Assembly (NCBI GenBank): GCA_019232985.1
Contig: JAFAMW010000015.1
Coordinates: forward strand, 1-34,073
DNA length: 34,073 nucleotides
From: Roseateles sp.
GTDB taxonomy: Bacteria; Pseudomonadota; Gammaproteobacteria; Burkholderiales; Burkholderiaceae
Reading direction: 5' to 3'
Shown here in pieces: positions 23,944-32,529 of this stretch. The notes beneath the pieces are model-generated. The model did no database searches, was not told where the DNA came from, and saw nothing but the letters and a program-made list of their open reading frames with translations. The translations under genes were made by a program, and so were the position numbers. Numbering within the stretch: position 1 is the stretch's first letter; each line of letters starts with the position of its first letter.

Positions 23944-26490
23944 TCAGCTGCGCGCGCCGAGCTCGGCGAGCTGCTTGCGCGCCCGGGCGGTCGCGCGTTC
24001 GAGCAGGTAGGCGTTCTCGAAGGCCTTGAGCCGGCCGGCCTCGCACATGCGCTTGAGCATGCGTGCCGTCATCGTGACGGTCTCCTGGTGCTTCTGGCCC
24101 TGGGTGAAGATGAAGAAGCTGCGGCCCGCGCTGATATGGGCGAGGCGCACCTTGTGCCATTGCTCGCCGGTGTTCATCTGGTAGGCGAAGCCGAGCTGCA
24201 GGTGGTCGACGAGCAGCGCGCCCTGGCTCGGCTCGGGGGCCTCGGCGGCCGGCAGGCCGTCGATGCTGATGTCCACGGCCTGCAGCGGCACGTCCTGGCT
24301 CGGGTCGCCGGTCAGGTCGATGTCGACCGCGCCGTTCCAGTCGACGCTGGCCTCGCCGACGAGGCCCAGGCTCGCGGCCTCGGCCGCGCTGAGCTTGGTG
24401 CCGACGTCGAGGTCCTGCGGTACCGAGATCGGGCCGTCCTTCGCGACCTCGGCCTCGCTCGGCGGCGCGCAGCCGAAGATCTGCTCGAGCTGCTTGGCGA
24501 GCAGATTGCTTTCGAGGGGCGTGACCGACGGGCTCTTCAGCGATTCGGCGTGGGCCGGCAGCAGCTGGGCGAAGAAGGCCTTGCGCGCGCTCTCCGGCCA
24601 CTGGATCAGGTCCAGCCCTTCGTTGAGCGTGCGCATCAGCGCCGGCAACTGGCCGAGGAAGGTCTGGCGCTGCGCGGAGCCGGTCTTGGCCTGCACGCTC
24701 ATGACGAGGTCGCGGCCGAACTGGCGCAGGCGCATCGCCTGCTCGGGCGCGCCGTCGCGCACGGCCGTGACGATCGCCTGGCTCCAGACCTGGGCAAGGA
24801 AATCGCGCAGGAAGTCGGGCATCAGGACCGGGCCCAGCGCCGTCCGCAGCTGCTGCATGTAGCGCTGCTGCTGGCGCAGCTCGGTCTCCTTGCGCTCGAC
24901 GAGCGCCGCGGCGTCGCCCTGCGCCTTCAGCGTCGCGGCGGTCTGCTCGGCGATGAAAGCCTCGAGCGCGTCGAGCTTGCTCTCGTAGACGTCCATGCGC
25001 TCGAAGTCGCCGCCCGCGACGTCCTGCACGAGCTCGCGCACGAGCGCGAGAAAGCCGCGGCCAGGGTCCTCGGCGAAGTCGTCGTAGGCGCAGGCGAGCG
25101 AGGCCATGCGGTTGACGAAGCGGCGCACCGGGTGGCGCCGCACCGAGAAGAAGGTCGGGTCGCCGAGCGCGACGCGCAGCACCGGCAGCTGCAGGCGCGC
25201 GATCAGGCGCGCCATCTGCGGCGGCACCTTGGCGTCCGACAGGATCTGGTCGAACAGGCTGCCGACGACGTCGATCACCATGTGGTCGAGCCGGCCGGTC
25301 GCGGCCTGGCGCAGCTCGTCGCGGTGCAGGTGGATAAGGTTCGGCGGCAGCGGCGCGGCCGCCCAGGCCGCGGCGTCGCTGCCGTAGTCCTCGCTGCCGG
25401 CGTAGGCGTCGAACACGCCGGGCTGGCTCGGCGCGAAGCCGCCGATGCCTGCCGGGGCGCCGCCGATGCCGCCCGCCATGCCGCCGCCGACCGGCACCTG
25501 CGAGAGGCGCCGCAGCAGCTCCATCATCTGCGGATCGACGCGGCCGAACGCACCCGGCGGCACGACGCCGCCGCGGCCACCCGCGTAGGCGCCCGGCGCG
25601 CCAGCGGCGATGCCGCTCGGCATGCCGCCGGCGTAGCCGGCCGGTGCGCCGCCGGGCACGCCGCCCGCGTAGCTCCCCCCATGACCGCCGCCATGGCCGC
25701 CCGGCGCGCCATAGCCGCCCGGCACGCCGTAGCCGCCCGGCTGGTGGCCCTGGGTCGACACCGGGCCGCCGGCGCGCGGGTCGAATTCGCCATGGCCGCT
25801 CGGCGCGCCCTGGCGCGTCGAATGGGGGCCGTGGACGCTGTGGTTCGGGTCGCTGCCGCGCACGCGCAGGTCCTGCGGGCGCAGGCCGCGGTTGCGGAAC
25901 AGCTCGGCGATGTCGGCGTAGCACGCGCGCATCTCCTGCGCCATCGCGCGCGTCATCTCGTCGACGAGGATCTCGCGCACCTGCGTCTCGTCGCTGACCG
26001 CGTTGACGCCCTCGAGCAGCGCGCCGCCGATCAGCTCGGGGCGCAGCGGGTTGCGCTCGCCGGCGCTGATCGCGAACGCGTAGGACTCGACCTCGCGCAG
26101 CTCCCACTCGCATTGGTGGCCGAGCGCGAGGCCGATGCGGTCGGCCGCGACGAGCGCATCGACCTGGTCGTCGTCCATCAGCGAGAGCTCACTCCAGTCC
26201 TTTTTGCGCGGCGCCTCGGCCTCCGCGGGGGCCGGTCCCTGCTCGGTCGTGACCTGGGTGCGCAGATGCTGGTGGAACGCGAGGCCGAACGCGCCCTGCT
26301 GCTTGCGGAACAGGAACTGCGCCGACAGCAGCGCGTCGCGACGCTTGAGGTTGCCGGCCGACAGCGCCGACAGGCCGAGCCCCTCGCCGCAGCGCTCGGC
26401 CGCCTGTTCGGCGGCCGTGCGCACGCGCTGGAGCGCGGCGTCCAGGTGTGGGTTCAGGCGCGAGTCGAGCAAGGTATTGGGGGCGTTCAT
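23944..26490 (-). CDS. DUF1631 family protein with a Gly-rich insert
   Basis: An 848-residue cytoplasmic protein of the DUF1631 family, large proteins of unknown function in beta- and gammaproteobacteria. N-terminal conserved parts include LMDDDQVDALVAADRIG and ELRPELIGGALLE-like text (RPELIGGALLEGV). The middle has a long helical region with QARLQ-type repeats, and the C-terminal part (WHKVRLAHISAGRSFFIFT, then VTMTARMLKRM) resembles the PilZ-like end of this family. Residues about 250-355 are a Gly/Ala/Pro-rich low-complexity linker (repeated GGYGxPGG and AGGxPxG units). ATG 26490 (MNAPNTLLDS) is preferred over an upstream candidate at 26538. The 183-nt gap to xdhC suggests its own promoter. 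Confidence 0.88.
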   Translation of the reverse strand: MNAPNTLLDSRLNPHLDAALQRVRTAAEQAAERCGEGLGLSALSAGNLKRRDALLSAQFLFRKQQGAFGLAFHQHLRTQVTTEQGPAPAEAEAPRKKDWSELSLMDDDQVDALVAADRIGLALGHQCEWELREVESYAFAISAGERNPLRPELIGGALLEGVNAVSDETQVREILVDEMTRAMAQEMRACYADIAELFRNRGLRPQDLRVRGSDPNHSVHGPHSTRQGAPSGHGEFDPRAGGPVSTQGHQPGGYGVPGGYGAPGGHGGGHGGSYAGGVPGGAPAGYAGGMPSGIAAGAPGAYAGGRGGVVPPGAFGRVDPQMMELLRRLSQVPVGGGMAGGIGGAPAGIGGFAPSQPGVFDAYAGSEDYGSDAAAWAAAPLPPNLIHLHRDELRQAATGRLDHMVIDVVGSLFDQILSDAKVPPQMARLIARLQLPVLRVALGDPTFFSVRRHPVRRFVNRMASLACAYDDFAEDPGRGFLALVRELVQDVAGGDFERMDVYESKLDALEAFIAEQTAATLKAQGDAAALVERKETELRQQQRYMQQLRTALGPVLMPDFLRDFLAQVWSQAIVTAVRDGAPEQAMRLRQFGRDLVMSVQAKTGSAQRQTFLGQLPALMRTLNEGLDLIQWPESARKAFFAQLLPAHAESLKSPSVTPLESNLLAKQLEQIFGCAPPSEAEVAKDGPISVPQDLDVGTKLSAAEAASLGLVGEASVDWNGAVDIDLTGDPSQDVPLQAVDISIDGLPAAEAPEPSQGALLVDHLQLGFAYQMNTGEQWHKVRLAHISAGRSFFIFTQGQKHQETVTMTARMLKRMCEAGRLKAFENAYLLERATARARKQLAELGARS

Positions 26491-26673
26491 GTCTGCTGCA
26501 CGACCACCGGACTGCGGACGCGGCCGGCCGTGGGACAAAGTATCGCGCCAAAGCCCGACGCGGACCGGCGCCCCCCGGGCGCGCGGCGCGCCGAGCTGCG
26601 AAAAAGCTAACGGATTGCGGTGACGATACCTTTGCTTACGGTCGCCGCATGGAGTATGGGCTGACCTCGCGTT

Positions 26674-27555
26674 TTAGCCGTCGCAGACCGTCAGCAGCTG
26701 CGCGACGGCCGACAGCGCGATGACCTCGGGCTGCTTGCCGCGGATGCCCGGCAGGCCGATCGGGCAGGTGACGCCGGCGATCTCGGCGCTTGTAAAGCCG
26801 CGCGCCTCGAGCCGATGGGCGAAGCGCGCCCATTTCGTCGCGCTGCCGATCAAACCGATGAAGCGCAGGTCGGCCGCGCGGCGCCGGCGCTCGAGGCAGG
26901 CGGCGACGATGTCGAGGTCCTCGGCGTGGCTGAAGCTCATGACCAGCACGCAGGCGCCCGCCGCGAGCTGGGCCACGGCGGCCTGGACCGGCTCGGAATG
27001 CTCGGTCCGGATCGTCGCGGGCAGCCCGGGCGGGAAGATCTGCTCGCGGCTGTCGATCCAGTGCAGGCGCGCGGGCAGGTCGGCGACGAGTTTCGCGATC
27101 GCGCGGCCGACATGGCCGCCGCCGAATAGCGCGAGCTCGATCAGCGGCGGGGCGGCCAGGCGCGCGGCGAGGCCCGGCGCGTCGGCGGCGGTCAGCATCT
27201 CGTGGCGCAGGTAGACGACGCCGCCGCAGCACTGGCCGAGGCTCGGGCCGAGCGCATGGCGGCGCGGCGCGGCGTCGCAGCGGCCCGCCGCGAGCTCGGC
27301 GCGCGCGGCCGCGACGGCCTCGAACTCGAGCCGCCCGCCGCCGACGCTGCCGAACTGCGCGCCCGCCGTGACCGCGAGCCAGGCGCCGACCTCGCGCGGC
27401 GCGCTGCCCTCGGTGCGCACGACGCTGACGAGCAGGGCCGGGGCCTGGCCCAGTGCGGCCGCGAGCGCAGCGATCGTGCCGCCGCCGATGTCGACGCCCG
27501 CGTCGGCACCGGCATCGCTACGGCCAGCGCCGTCCGGTTCGGCCGCCCCGATCAT
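26674..27555 (-). CDS. xdhC: Xanthine dehydrogenase accessory protein XdhC
   Basis: Binds molybdenum cofactor, helps its sulfuration and delivers it to xanthine dehydrogenase. In the 293-residue protein the N-terminal XdhC/CoxI domain has VVRTEGSAPREVGAWLAV and the Cys pair GQCCGG. The C-terminal Rossmann-type domain begins LFGGGHVGRAIAKLV and ends with GLPGIRGKQPEVIALSAVAQLL, a standard XdhC ending. Its ATG overlaps the uraH stop by one base (TGATG), so the pair is co-transcribed. xdhA and xdhB are outside the window. The first 20 residues are Gly/Asp/Ala-rich and poorly conserved-looking. Confidence 0.92.
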   Translation of the reverse strand: MIGAAEPDGAGRSDAGADAGVDIGGGTIAALAAALGQAPALLVSVVRTEGSAPREVGAWLAVTAGAQFGSVGGGRLEFEAVAAARAELAAGRCDAAPRRHALGPSLGQCCGGVVYLRHEMLTAADAPGLAARLAAPPLIELALFGGGHVGRAIAKLVADLPARLHWIDSREQIFPPGLPATIRTEHSEPVQAAVAQLAAGACVLVMSFSHAEDLDIVAACLERRRRAADLRFIGLIGSATKWARFAHRLEARGFTSAEIAGVTCPIGLPGIRGKQPEVIALSAVAQLLTVCDG

Positions 27556-27917
27556 CAGCTGCCCCGGTAGGTCGAGTAGCTCCAGGGGCTCGCGAGCAGG
27601 GGCACGTGGTAGTGGCCTTGCGCGTCGGCGACGCCGAAGTCGAGCACGACCTCGTCGAGGAAGGGCGGCTCGGGCAGCGTCACGCCGCGCGCGCGGAAAT
27701 ACGCGGCGACGCCGAACACGAGCCGGTAGCGGCCCGGCTGCAGCGCCGCGCCTTCGAGCAGCGGCGCGTCGGCGCGGCCGTCGGCGTTGAGCGCGAAGGC
27801 CTTCAGCGGTGCGTCCGCCGTGCCCGGCGCGCCGTCGAGTGCGTAGAGCCGCACGGCCATGCCGGCCGCGGGGGTGCCGTGCACGGTGTCGAGAACATGT
27901 GTCGTGAGCTTGCCCAT
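27555..27917 (-). CDS. uraH: 5-hydroxyisourate hydrolase (transthyretin-like)
   Basis: Hydrolyses 5-hydroxyisourate to OHCU in uric acid breakdown. The 120-residue protein has the N-terminal [12 protein letters not shown] and the diagnostic C-terminal tetrapeptide YRGS preceded by [15 protein letters not shown]. These supply the His, Arg and Tyr residues of the active site. The start ATG 27917 ([10 protein letters not shown]) fits the family. It is divergent from puuE, with 36 nt between the starts; CAGAAT 6 nt before its ATG may be a -10 box. The product is decarboxylated by the UraD domain encoded on the other strand. Confidence 0.94.
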   Translation of the reverse strand: MGKLTTHVLDTVHGTPAAGMAVRLYALDGAPGTADAPLKAFALNADGRADAPLLEGAALQPGRYRLVFGVAAYFRARGVTLPEPPFLDEVVLDFGVADAQGHYHVPLLASPWSYSTYRGS

Positions 27918-27940
27918 GCGGCGATTCTGCATGGATGCGC

Positions 27941-27946
27941 TACGCT
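27941..27946 (+). promoter_or_regulatory. -10-like box (TACGCT) for puuE
   Basis: TACGCT ends 7 nt before ATG 27954 without a Shine-Dalgarno, consistent with a near-leaderless transcript. The 36-nt divergent gap must hold promoters for both halves of the purine cluster. Confidence 0.35.
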
Positions 27947-27953
27947 TGGCCGC

Positions 27954-28895
27954 ATGACCAGATACCCGCGCGACCTCGCCGGCTACGGCGAGCACCCACC
28001 GCACGCGCAATGGCCGGGCCAGGCGCGCGTCGCCGTGCAGTTCGTCCTCAACTACGAGGAGGGCGGCGAGAACTCGGTGCTGCACGGCGACGGCGGCAGC
28101 GAGACCTTTCTGTCCGAGATGTTCAGCCCGGCGAGCTACCCGGCGCGGCACCTGAGCATGGAGAGCCTGTACGAGTACGGCTCGCGCGTCGGCGTCTGGC
28201 GCATCCTGCGCGAGTTCGAGCGTCGCGCGCTGCCGCTCACCGTGTTCGGCGTCGCGATGGCGCTCGAGCGCACGCCCGACGTGACCCAGGCCTTCGTCGA
28301 GCTCGACCACGAGATCGCCTGCCATGGCCTGCGCTGGATCCACTACCAGAACCTGCCCGAGGAGATCGAGCGCGAACACATGCAGCGCGCGATGGACACG
28401 ATCCAGCGCCTCACGCTCGCGCGCGCGCCGGGCTGGTACACCGGCCGCGACAGCCCGAACACGCGGCGCCTCGTCGCCGATTTCGGCGGCTTCGAGTACG
28501 ACAGCGACTATTACGGCGACGACCTGCCGTTCTGGCTCAGCGTGCGCCGGACCGACGGCGAACGCGTGCCGCACCTGGTCGTGCCGTACACGCTCGATTG
28601 CAACGACATGCGCTTCGCGAGCGCCCAGGGCTTTGCCCAGGGCGAGGATTTCTTCACCTACCTGCGCGACAGCTTCGACCTGCTCTACGCCGAGGGCGCC
28701 GAGACGCCGCGCATGCTCAGCGTCGGCATGCATTGCAGGCTGCTCGGCCGCCCGGGTCGGATGCGCGCGCTGCAGCGCTTCCTCGACCATATCGAGGCGC
28801 ACGACCGCGTCTGGATCTGCCGCCGCGTCGACATCGCGCGGCATTGGCGCGCCACCCATCCGTACGACGCGCGCAGCGCGTTCGCCTGGGAATGA
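27954..28895 (+). CDS. puuE: Allantoinase PuuE (polysaccharide-deacetylase fold)
   Basis: Converts allantoin to allantoate; this metal-independent family is related to polysaccharide deacetylases rather than to the amidohydrolase-type allantoinase. The 313-residue protein has [19 protein letters not shown] near the start, here marked by NYEEGGENS, then [42 protein letters not shown] and [13 protein letters not shown], all typical of PuuE. ATG 27954 is used. Its stop overlaps the next start (ATGA). It opens the plus-strand half of the purine cluster. Confidence 0.93.
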   Translation: MTRYPRDLAGYGEHPPHAQWPGQARVAVQFVLNYEEGGENSVLHGDGGSETFLSEMFSPASYPARHLSMESLYEYGSRVGVWRILREFERRALPLTVFGVAMALERTPDVTQAFVELDHEIACHGLRWIHYQNLPEEIEREHMQRAMDTIQRLTLARAPGWYTGRDSPNTRRLVADFGGFEYDSDYYGDDLPFWLSVRRTDGERVPHLVVPYTLDCNDMRFASAQGFAQGEDFFTYLRDSFDLLYAEGAETPRMLSVGMHCRLLGRPGRMRALQRFLDHIEAHDRVWICRRVDIARHWRATHPYDARSAFAWE

Positions 28896-30667
28896 AGCCC
28901 ATGACCTTGACCCTCGACTCGCTGAACCGCGCTGACGCCGCCGAATTCGCGCGCCTGCTCGACGGCGTCTACGAACACACGCCCTGGGTCGCCGCGCGCG
29001 CGGTGCGGCCGGCCGAGGGCTTTGCGAGCCTCGCGGCGCTGAAGATCGCGCTCGTGCGCGCGGTCGACGCGGCGAGCCCCGACGAGCAGCTCGCCTTGAT
29101 TCGCGCCCACCCCGAGCTCGCCGGCAAGGCCATGGTCGCCGGCGCGCTGACGGCCGAGTCGAGCGGCGAGCAGGCGCGCGCGGGCCTCACCCATTGCACG
29201 CCCGAGGAGTTCGCGCGGCTCCAGCAACTGAACCGCGACTACGCCGCGCGCTTCGGCTGGCCCTTCATCCTCGCGGTGCGCGGCCCGCGCGGCGCGGGCC
29301 TCACGCGGGCCGAGATCATCGAGGCCTTCGCGCGCCGCCTCGCCGCCCACCCCGACGACGAGCGCGCCGAATGCCTGCGCCAGATCCACCGCATCGCCGA
29401 GGTCCGGCTCGGCGAGCGCTGCGGCGCGGTGCCCGCCCTCGGCCGCCAGTTGCTCGAATGGGCCGACGCGCTCGCGGCGCACAGCGACCCGGGTTTCGCC
29501 GAGCAGGGCTTGCTCGCCGTGACCTATCTGACGCCGGCCCACCGCGCCTGCGCGGCGCAGCTGAGCGCGTGGATGACGGAGTGCGGTTTCGACGAGGTCG
29601 GCATCGACGCGGTCGGCAACGTCGTCGCGCATTATCACGGCCTGCACCGCGACGCGCCGGCCTGGCTCGTCGGCAGCCATTACGACACGGTGCGCAAGGC
29701 CGGCCGGCTCGACGGCCGGCTCGGCGTGTTCGCGGCGATGCTCGCGGTGCGCGAGCTCCACGTCGCGGGCCGCCGGCTCGACGCCGGCGTCGAGCTCGTC
29801 GCGTTCGCCGAGGAGGAGGGCCAGCGTTTCGCCGCGACCTTCCTCGGCTCGAGCGCGCTGACCGGCGGCTTCGATGCGGCCTGGCTGGCCCAGCGCGACG
29901 CCGACGGCATCACGATGCGCGAGGCCATGCGCGCGGCCGGCCTGCCCGGCGAGCTGGCCGCGATCGCCGCGCTCGCGCGCGACCCGGCGCGCTACCGCGG
30001 CTTCGTCGAGGTCCATATCGAGCAGGGCCCGGTGCTCGCGCGCGCGGGCCTGCCGCTCGGCGTCGTCACGTCGATCAACGGCAGCCGGCGCCTGCGCGGC
30101 GAATTCACGGGCGAGGCCTCGCACGCGGGCACGACGCCGATGAGCGCGCGCCGCGACGCTGCCGCGGGCGCGGCCGAGCTCGCGCTCGCGGTCGAGCGCC
30201 TCGCGGCCGCGCAGCCCGGCGTCGTCGGCACGGTCGGCCAGCTCGAGGTGCCGGGCGGCTCGATCAACGTCGTGCCCGGGTGCTGCCGCTTCAGCCTCGA
30301 CCTGCGCGCCCCCGACGACGCGGCGCGCGACGCGCTCGCCGACGCCGTGCTCGCCGAAGCCGCGGCGATCGCCGCGCGCCGCGGCCTGCGCCTGAGCGTC
30401 GACGAGGTCATGCGCGCGAGCGCCGCGCCGAGCGACGCGGCGCTGCAGGACCGCTGGGAGGCCGCCGTGCAGCGTCTCGGCCTGCCGCTGCTGCGCCTGC
30501 CCTCGGGCGCGGGCCACGACGCGATGAAGCTGCACGAACGCCTGCCGCAGGCGATGCTGTTCGTGCGCGGCGAAAACCTCGGCATCAGCCACAACCCGCT
30601 CGAATCGAGCAGCGACGACGACTGCGAGCTCGCGGTGCGCGCGCTGCTGAACCTGCTCGACCCATGA
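28892..30667 (+). CDS. uraD: OHCU decarboxylase - allantoate amidohydrolase fusion
   Basis: A single 591-residue frame. Residues about 8-178 are UraD, which decarboxylates OHCU to (S)-allantoin: RAHPELAGK (71-79, with the catalytic His73), [11 protein letters not shown] and [11 protein letters not shown]. Residues about 185-591 are an M20-type Zn amidohydrolase of the allantoate amidohydrolase branch: GSHYDTV (261-267), LDGRLGVF (273-280), FAEEEGQRF (305-313), HIEQGPVL, and the late GAGHDAM and ISHNPLES. The protein would thus perform the step before and the step after allantoinase PuuE. ATG 28892 overlaps the puuE stop; ATG 28901 is an alternative. The junction shows no start signal, so one polypeptide is expected. 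Confidence 0.91.
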   Translation: MKPMTLTLDSLNRADAAEFARLLDGVYEHTPWVAARAVRPAEGFASLAALKIALVRAVDAASPDEQLALIRAHPELAGKAMVAGALTAESSGEQARAGLTHCTPEEFARLQQLNRDYAARFGWPFILAVRGPRGAGLTRAEIIEAFARRLAAHPDDERAECLRQIHRIAEVRLGERCGAVPALGRQLLEWADALAAHSDPGFAEQGLLAVTYLTPAHRACAAQLSAWMTECGFDEVGIDAVGNVVAHYHGLHRDAPAWLVGSHYDTVRKAGRLDGRLGVFAAMLAVRELHVAGRRLDAGVELVAFAEEEGQRFAATFLGSSALTGGFDAAWLAQRDADGITMREAMRAAGLPGELAAIAALARDPARYRGFVEVHIEQGPVLARAGLPLGVVTSINGSRRLRGEFTGEASHAGTTPMSARRDAAAGAAELALAVERLAAAQPGVVGTVGQLEVPGGSINVVPGCCRFSLDLRAPDDAARDALADAVLAEAAAIAARRGLRLSVDEVMRASAAPSDAALQDRWEAAVQRLGLPLLRLPSGAGHDAMKLHERLPQAMLFVRGENLGISHNPLESSSDDDCELAVRALLNLLDP

Positions 30668-31917
30668 ACACCGCAGACACCAATATCGACGCCCTGCTCG
30701 ACGCCTGGGTCGACGCGCATTTCGACGCCGAGGTCGCGTTCCTCCAGGCGCTCGTGCGCATCCCGACCGACACGCCGCCGGGCCACAACGCGCCGCACGC
30801 CTGCGCGACCGTCACGCTGCTGCAGGGCATGGGCTTCGCGCCCGAGTCGCACCCGGTGCCCGACGCCGAGGTCAAGGCCGCGGGCCTGCAGTCGCTGAGC
30901 AACGTGATCGTGCGCCGGCGCTTCGCGGCAGGCGGCCCGACGATCGCGCTGAACGCGCATGGCGACGTCGTGCCGCCGGGCGAGGGATGGACCCACGAGC
31001 CCTACGGCGGCGAGGTCGTCGACGGCCGCCTCTACGGCCGCGCCGCGGCCGTCAGCAAGAGCGACTTCGCGACCTACACCTTCGCGCTGCGCGCGCTCGA
31101 GGCGGTGGCCGCCGCGCACCACGAGTTCAAGCCGCGCGGTACGGTCGAGCTGCACTTCACCTACGACGAGGAGTTCGGCGGCGAGCTCGGCCCGGGCTGG
31201 CTGCTCGCCCATGGCCTGAGCAAGCCCGACCTGCTGCTCGCCGCGGGTTTTTCCTACCAGGTCGTGACCGCGCACAACGGCTGCCTGCAGCTCGAGGTCA
31301 ACGTCAAGGGCGAGGCCTCGCACGCGGCCTACCCGGACAGCGGCGTCGACGCGCTGAAGGCCGCCGTGCAGATCATGAACGCGCTGTACGCGCTCGAGCC
31401 CGGCCTGCGCGCGCAGCGCTCGGCCGTGCCGGGCATCACGCATCCCTACCTGAACATCGGCCGCATCGAGGGCGGCACGAACACCAACGTCGTGCCGGGC
31501 CGCGTCGTGCTCAAGCTCGACCGCCGCATGATCCCCGAGGAGGACCCGGCCGCCGTCGAGGCCGGCCTGCGCGAGGTGATCGCGCGCGCGACGCCGGCCG
31601 GCGTGAGCGTCGAGGTGCGGCGCCTGCTGCTCGCGCGCGCGCTCAAGCCGCTGCCGGGCCGCGCGCCGCTCGTCGCGGCGCTGCAAAAGCACGGCGCGGC
31701 GGTGTTCGGCACGCCGCTGCCCGAGGTCGGCACGCCGCTGTACACCGACGTGCGCCTCTACGGCGAGCATGGCGTGCCGGCCGCGATCTACGGCGCGGGG
31801 CCGCGCAGCGTGCTCGAATCGGGCGCGAAGCGCGCCGACGAGCACCTCGTGCTCGAGGACCTGCGGCGCGCGACGAAAGTCGTCGCGCGCACGCTCGCCG
31901 AACTGCTGGTCAAGTGA
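30664..31917 (+). CDS. M20-family metallohydrolase (ArgE/DapE/ACY1-like) with a variant metal site
   Basis: A 417-residue amidohydrolase-type enzyme. LNAHGDVVPPGEGW (97-109 region) supplies His99 and Asp101. FTYDEEFGGELGPGW has the catalytic and metal Glu pair at 169-170, and GEASHAAYPDSGVDA marks the dimerisation lid. At the usual bridging-Asp position (GRGxxDxKG) this protein has GRAAAVSKSDF, with Val130 in place of Asp and an Asp four residues later. The substrate is unknown; the context points to a purine-derived ureide or a carbamoyl or acyl amino acid. Its ATG overlaps the upstream stop by 4 nt, so it belongs to the puuE operon. Confidence 0.85.
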   Translation: MNTADTNIDALLDAWVDAHFDAEVAFLQALVRIPTDTPPGHNAPHACATVTLLQGMGFAPESHPVPDAEVKAAGLQSLSNVIVRRRFAAGGPTIALNAHGDVVPPGEGWTHEPYGGEVVDGRLYGRAAAVSKSDFATYTFALRALEAVAAAHHEFKPRGTVELHFTYDEEFGGELGPGWLLAHGLSKPDLLLAAGFSYQVVTAHNGCLQLEVNVKGEASHAAYPDSGVDALKAAVQIMNALYALEPGLRAQRSAVPGITHPYLNIGRIEGGTNTNVVPGRVVLKLDRRMIPEEDPAAVEAGLREVIARATPAGVSVEVRRLLLARALKPLPGRAPLVAALQKHGAAVFGTPLPEVGTPLYTDVRLYGEHGVPAAIYGAGPRSVLESGAKRADEHLVLEDLRRATKVVARTLAELLVK

Positions 31918-31920
31918 ATC

Positions 31921-32487
31921 GTGAATAAAGCTTTTGTCAAGGAATCCGCGGGCGACGACGACGATGAAGACGGCGTCGGCCTGCCGCCGCTGCCGCCCGG
32001 TTCGCGCAACTACATGACGCCCGCGGGCCACGCGCGGCTGCGCGCCGAGTTCATGCAACTGATCGACGTCGAGCGGCCCAGGATGGTCGAGACGGTCTCG
32101 TGGGCCGCGAAGAACGGCGACCGCAGCGAGAACGGCGACTACCTGTACGGCAAGAAGCGCCTGCGCGAGATCGACCGGCGCTTGCGCTTCCTGACCAAGC
32201 GCCTCGACATCGCCGAGGTCGTCGACCCGAGCGTGCATCACGGCCGCGACCAGGTGTACTTCGGCGCGACGGTCACCTACGCGGACGCGAAAGGCGAGGA
32301 ACGCACGATCACGATCAAGGGCATCGACGAGGCCGACAGCCTCGCCGGCGAGGTCTCCTGGGTCGCGCCGATCGCGCGCGCGCTGCTCAAGGCCCGCATC
32401 GGCGACGAGGTCAAGCTCGTCACGCCGCTCGGGGTCGAGACGATCGAGGTGGTCGAGGTGCGATACCCGGCGCCCGGGCCGACCTAG
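31921..32487 (+). CDS. greB: Transcription elongation factor GreB
   Basis: Rescues backtracked RNA polymerase by stimulating transcript cleavage through the secondary channel. The 188-residue protein has an acidic N-terminal extension (SAGDDDDEDG), then the coiled coil with tip GDRSENGDYLYGKKRLREID, whose acidic residues act at the polymerase active site and whose form is GreB rather than GreA. The FKBP-like C-terminal domain ends VETIEVVEVRY. The GTG start at 31921 lies 3 nt after the M20 stop. It converges on the relA/spoT gene; GGCGGC/GCCGCC in the 42-nt gap may form a hairpin, but no T tract follows. Confidence 0.94.
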   Translation: MNKAFVKESAGDDDDEDGVGLPPLPPGSRNYMTPAGHARLRAEFMQLIDVERPRMVETVSWAAKNGDRSENGDYLYGKKRLREIDRRLRFLTKRLDIAEVVDPSVHHGRDQVYFGATVTYADAKGEERTITIKGIDEADSLAGEVSWVAPIARALLKARIGDEVKLVTPLGVETIEVVEVRYPAPGPT

Positions 32488-32529
32488 GGCGCGGTGGGTG
32501 CGGTGGGCGGCGCGGGCCTGCCGCCGCGC

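Noticed and set aside
32506..32525. Bidirectional terminator between greB and spoT
   Set aside because: GGCGGC/GCCGCC can pair but there is no T tract on either strand, and such short GC pairings are frequent in this sequence.
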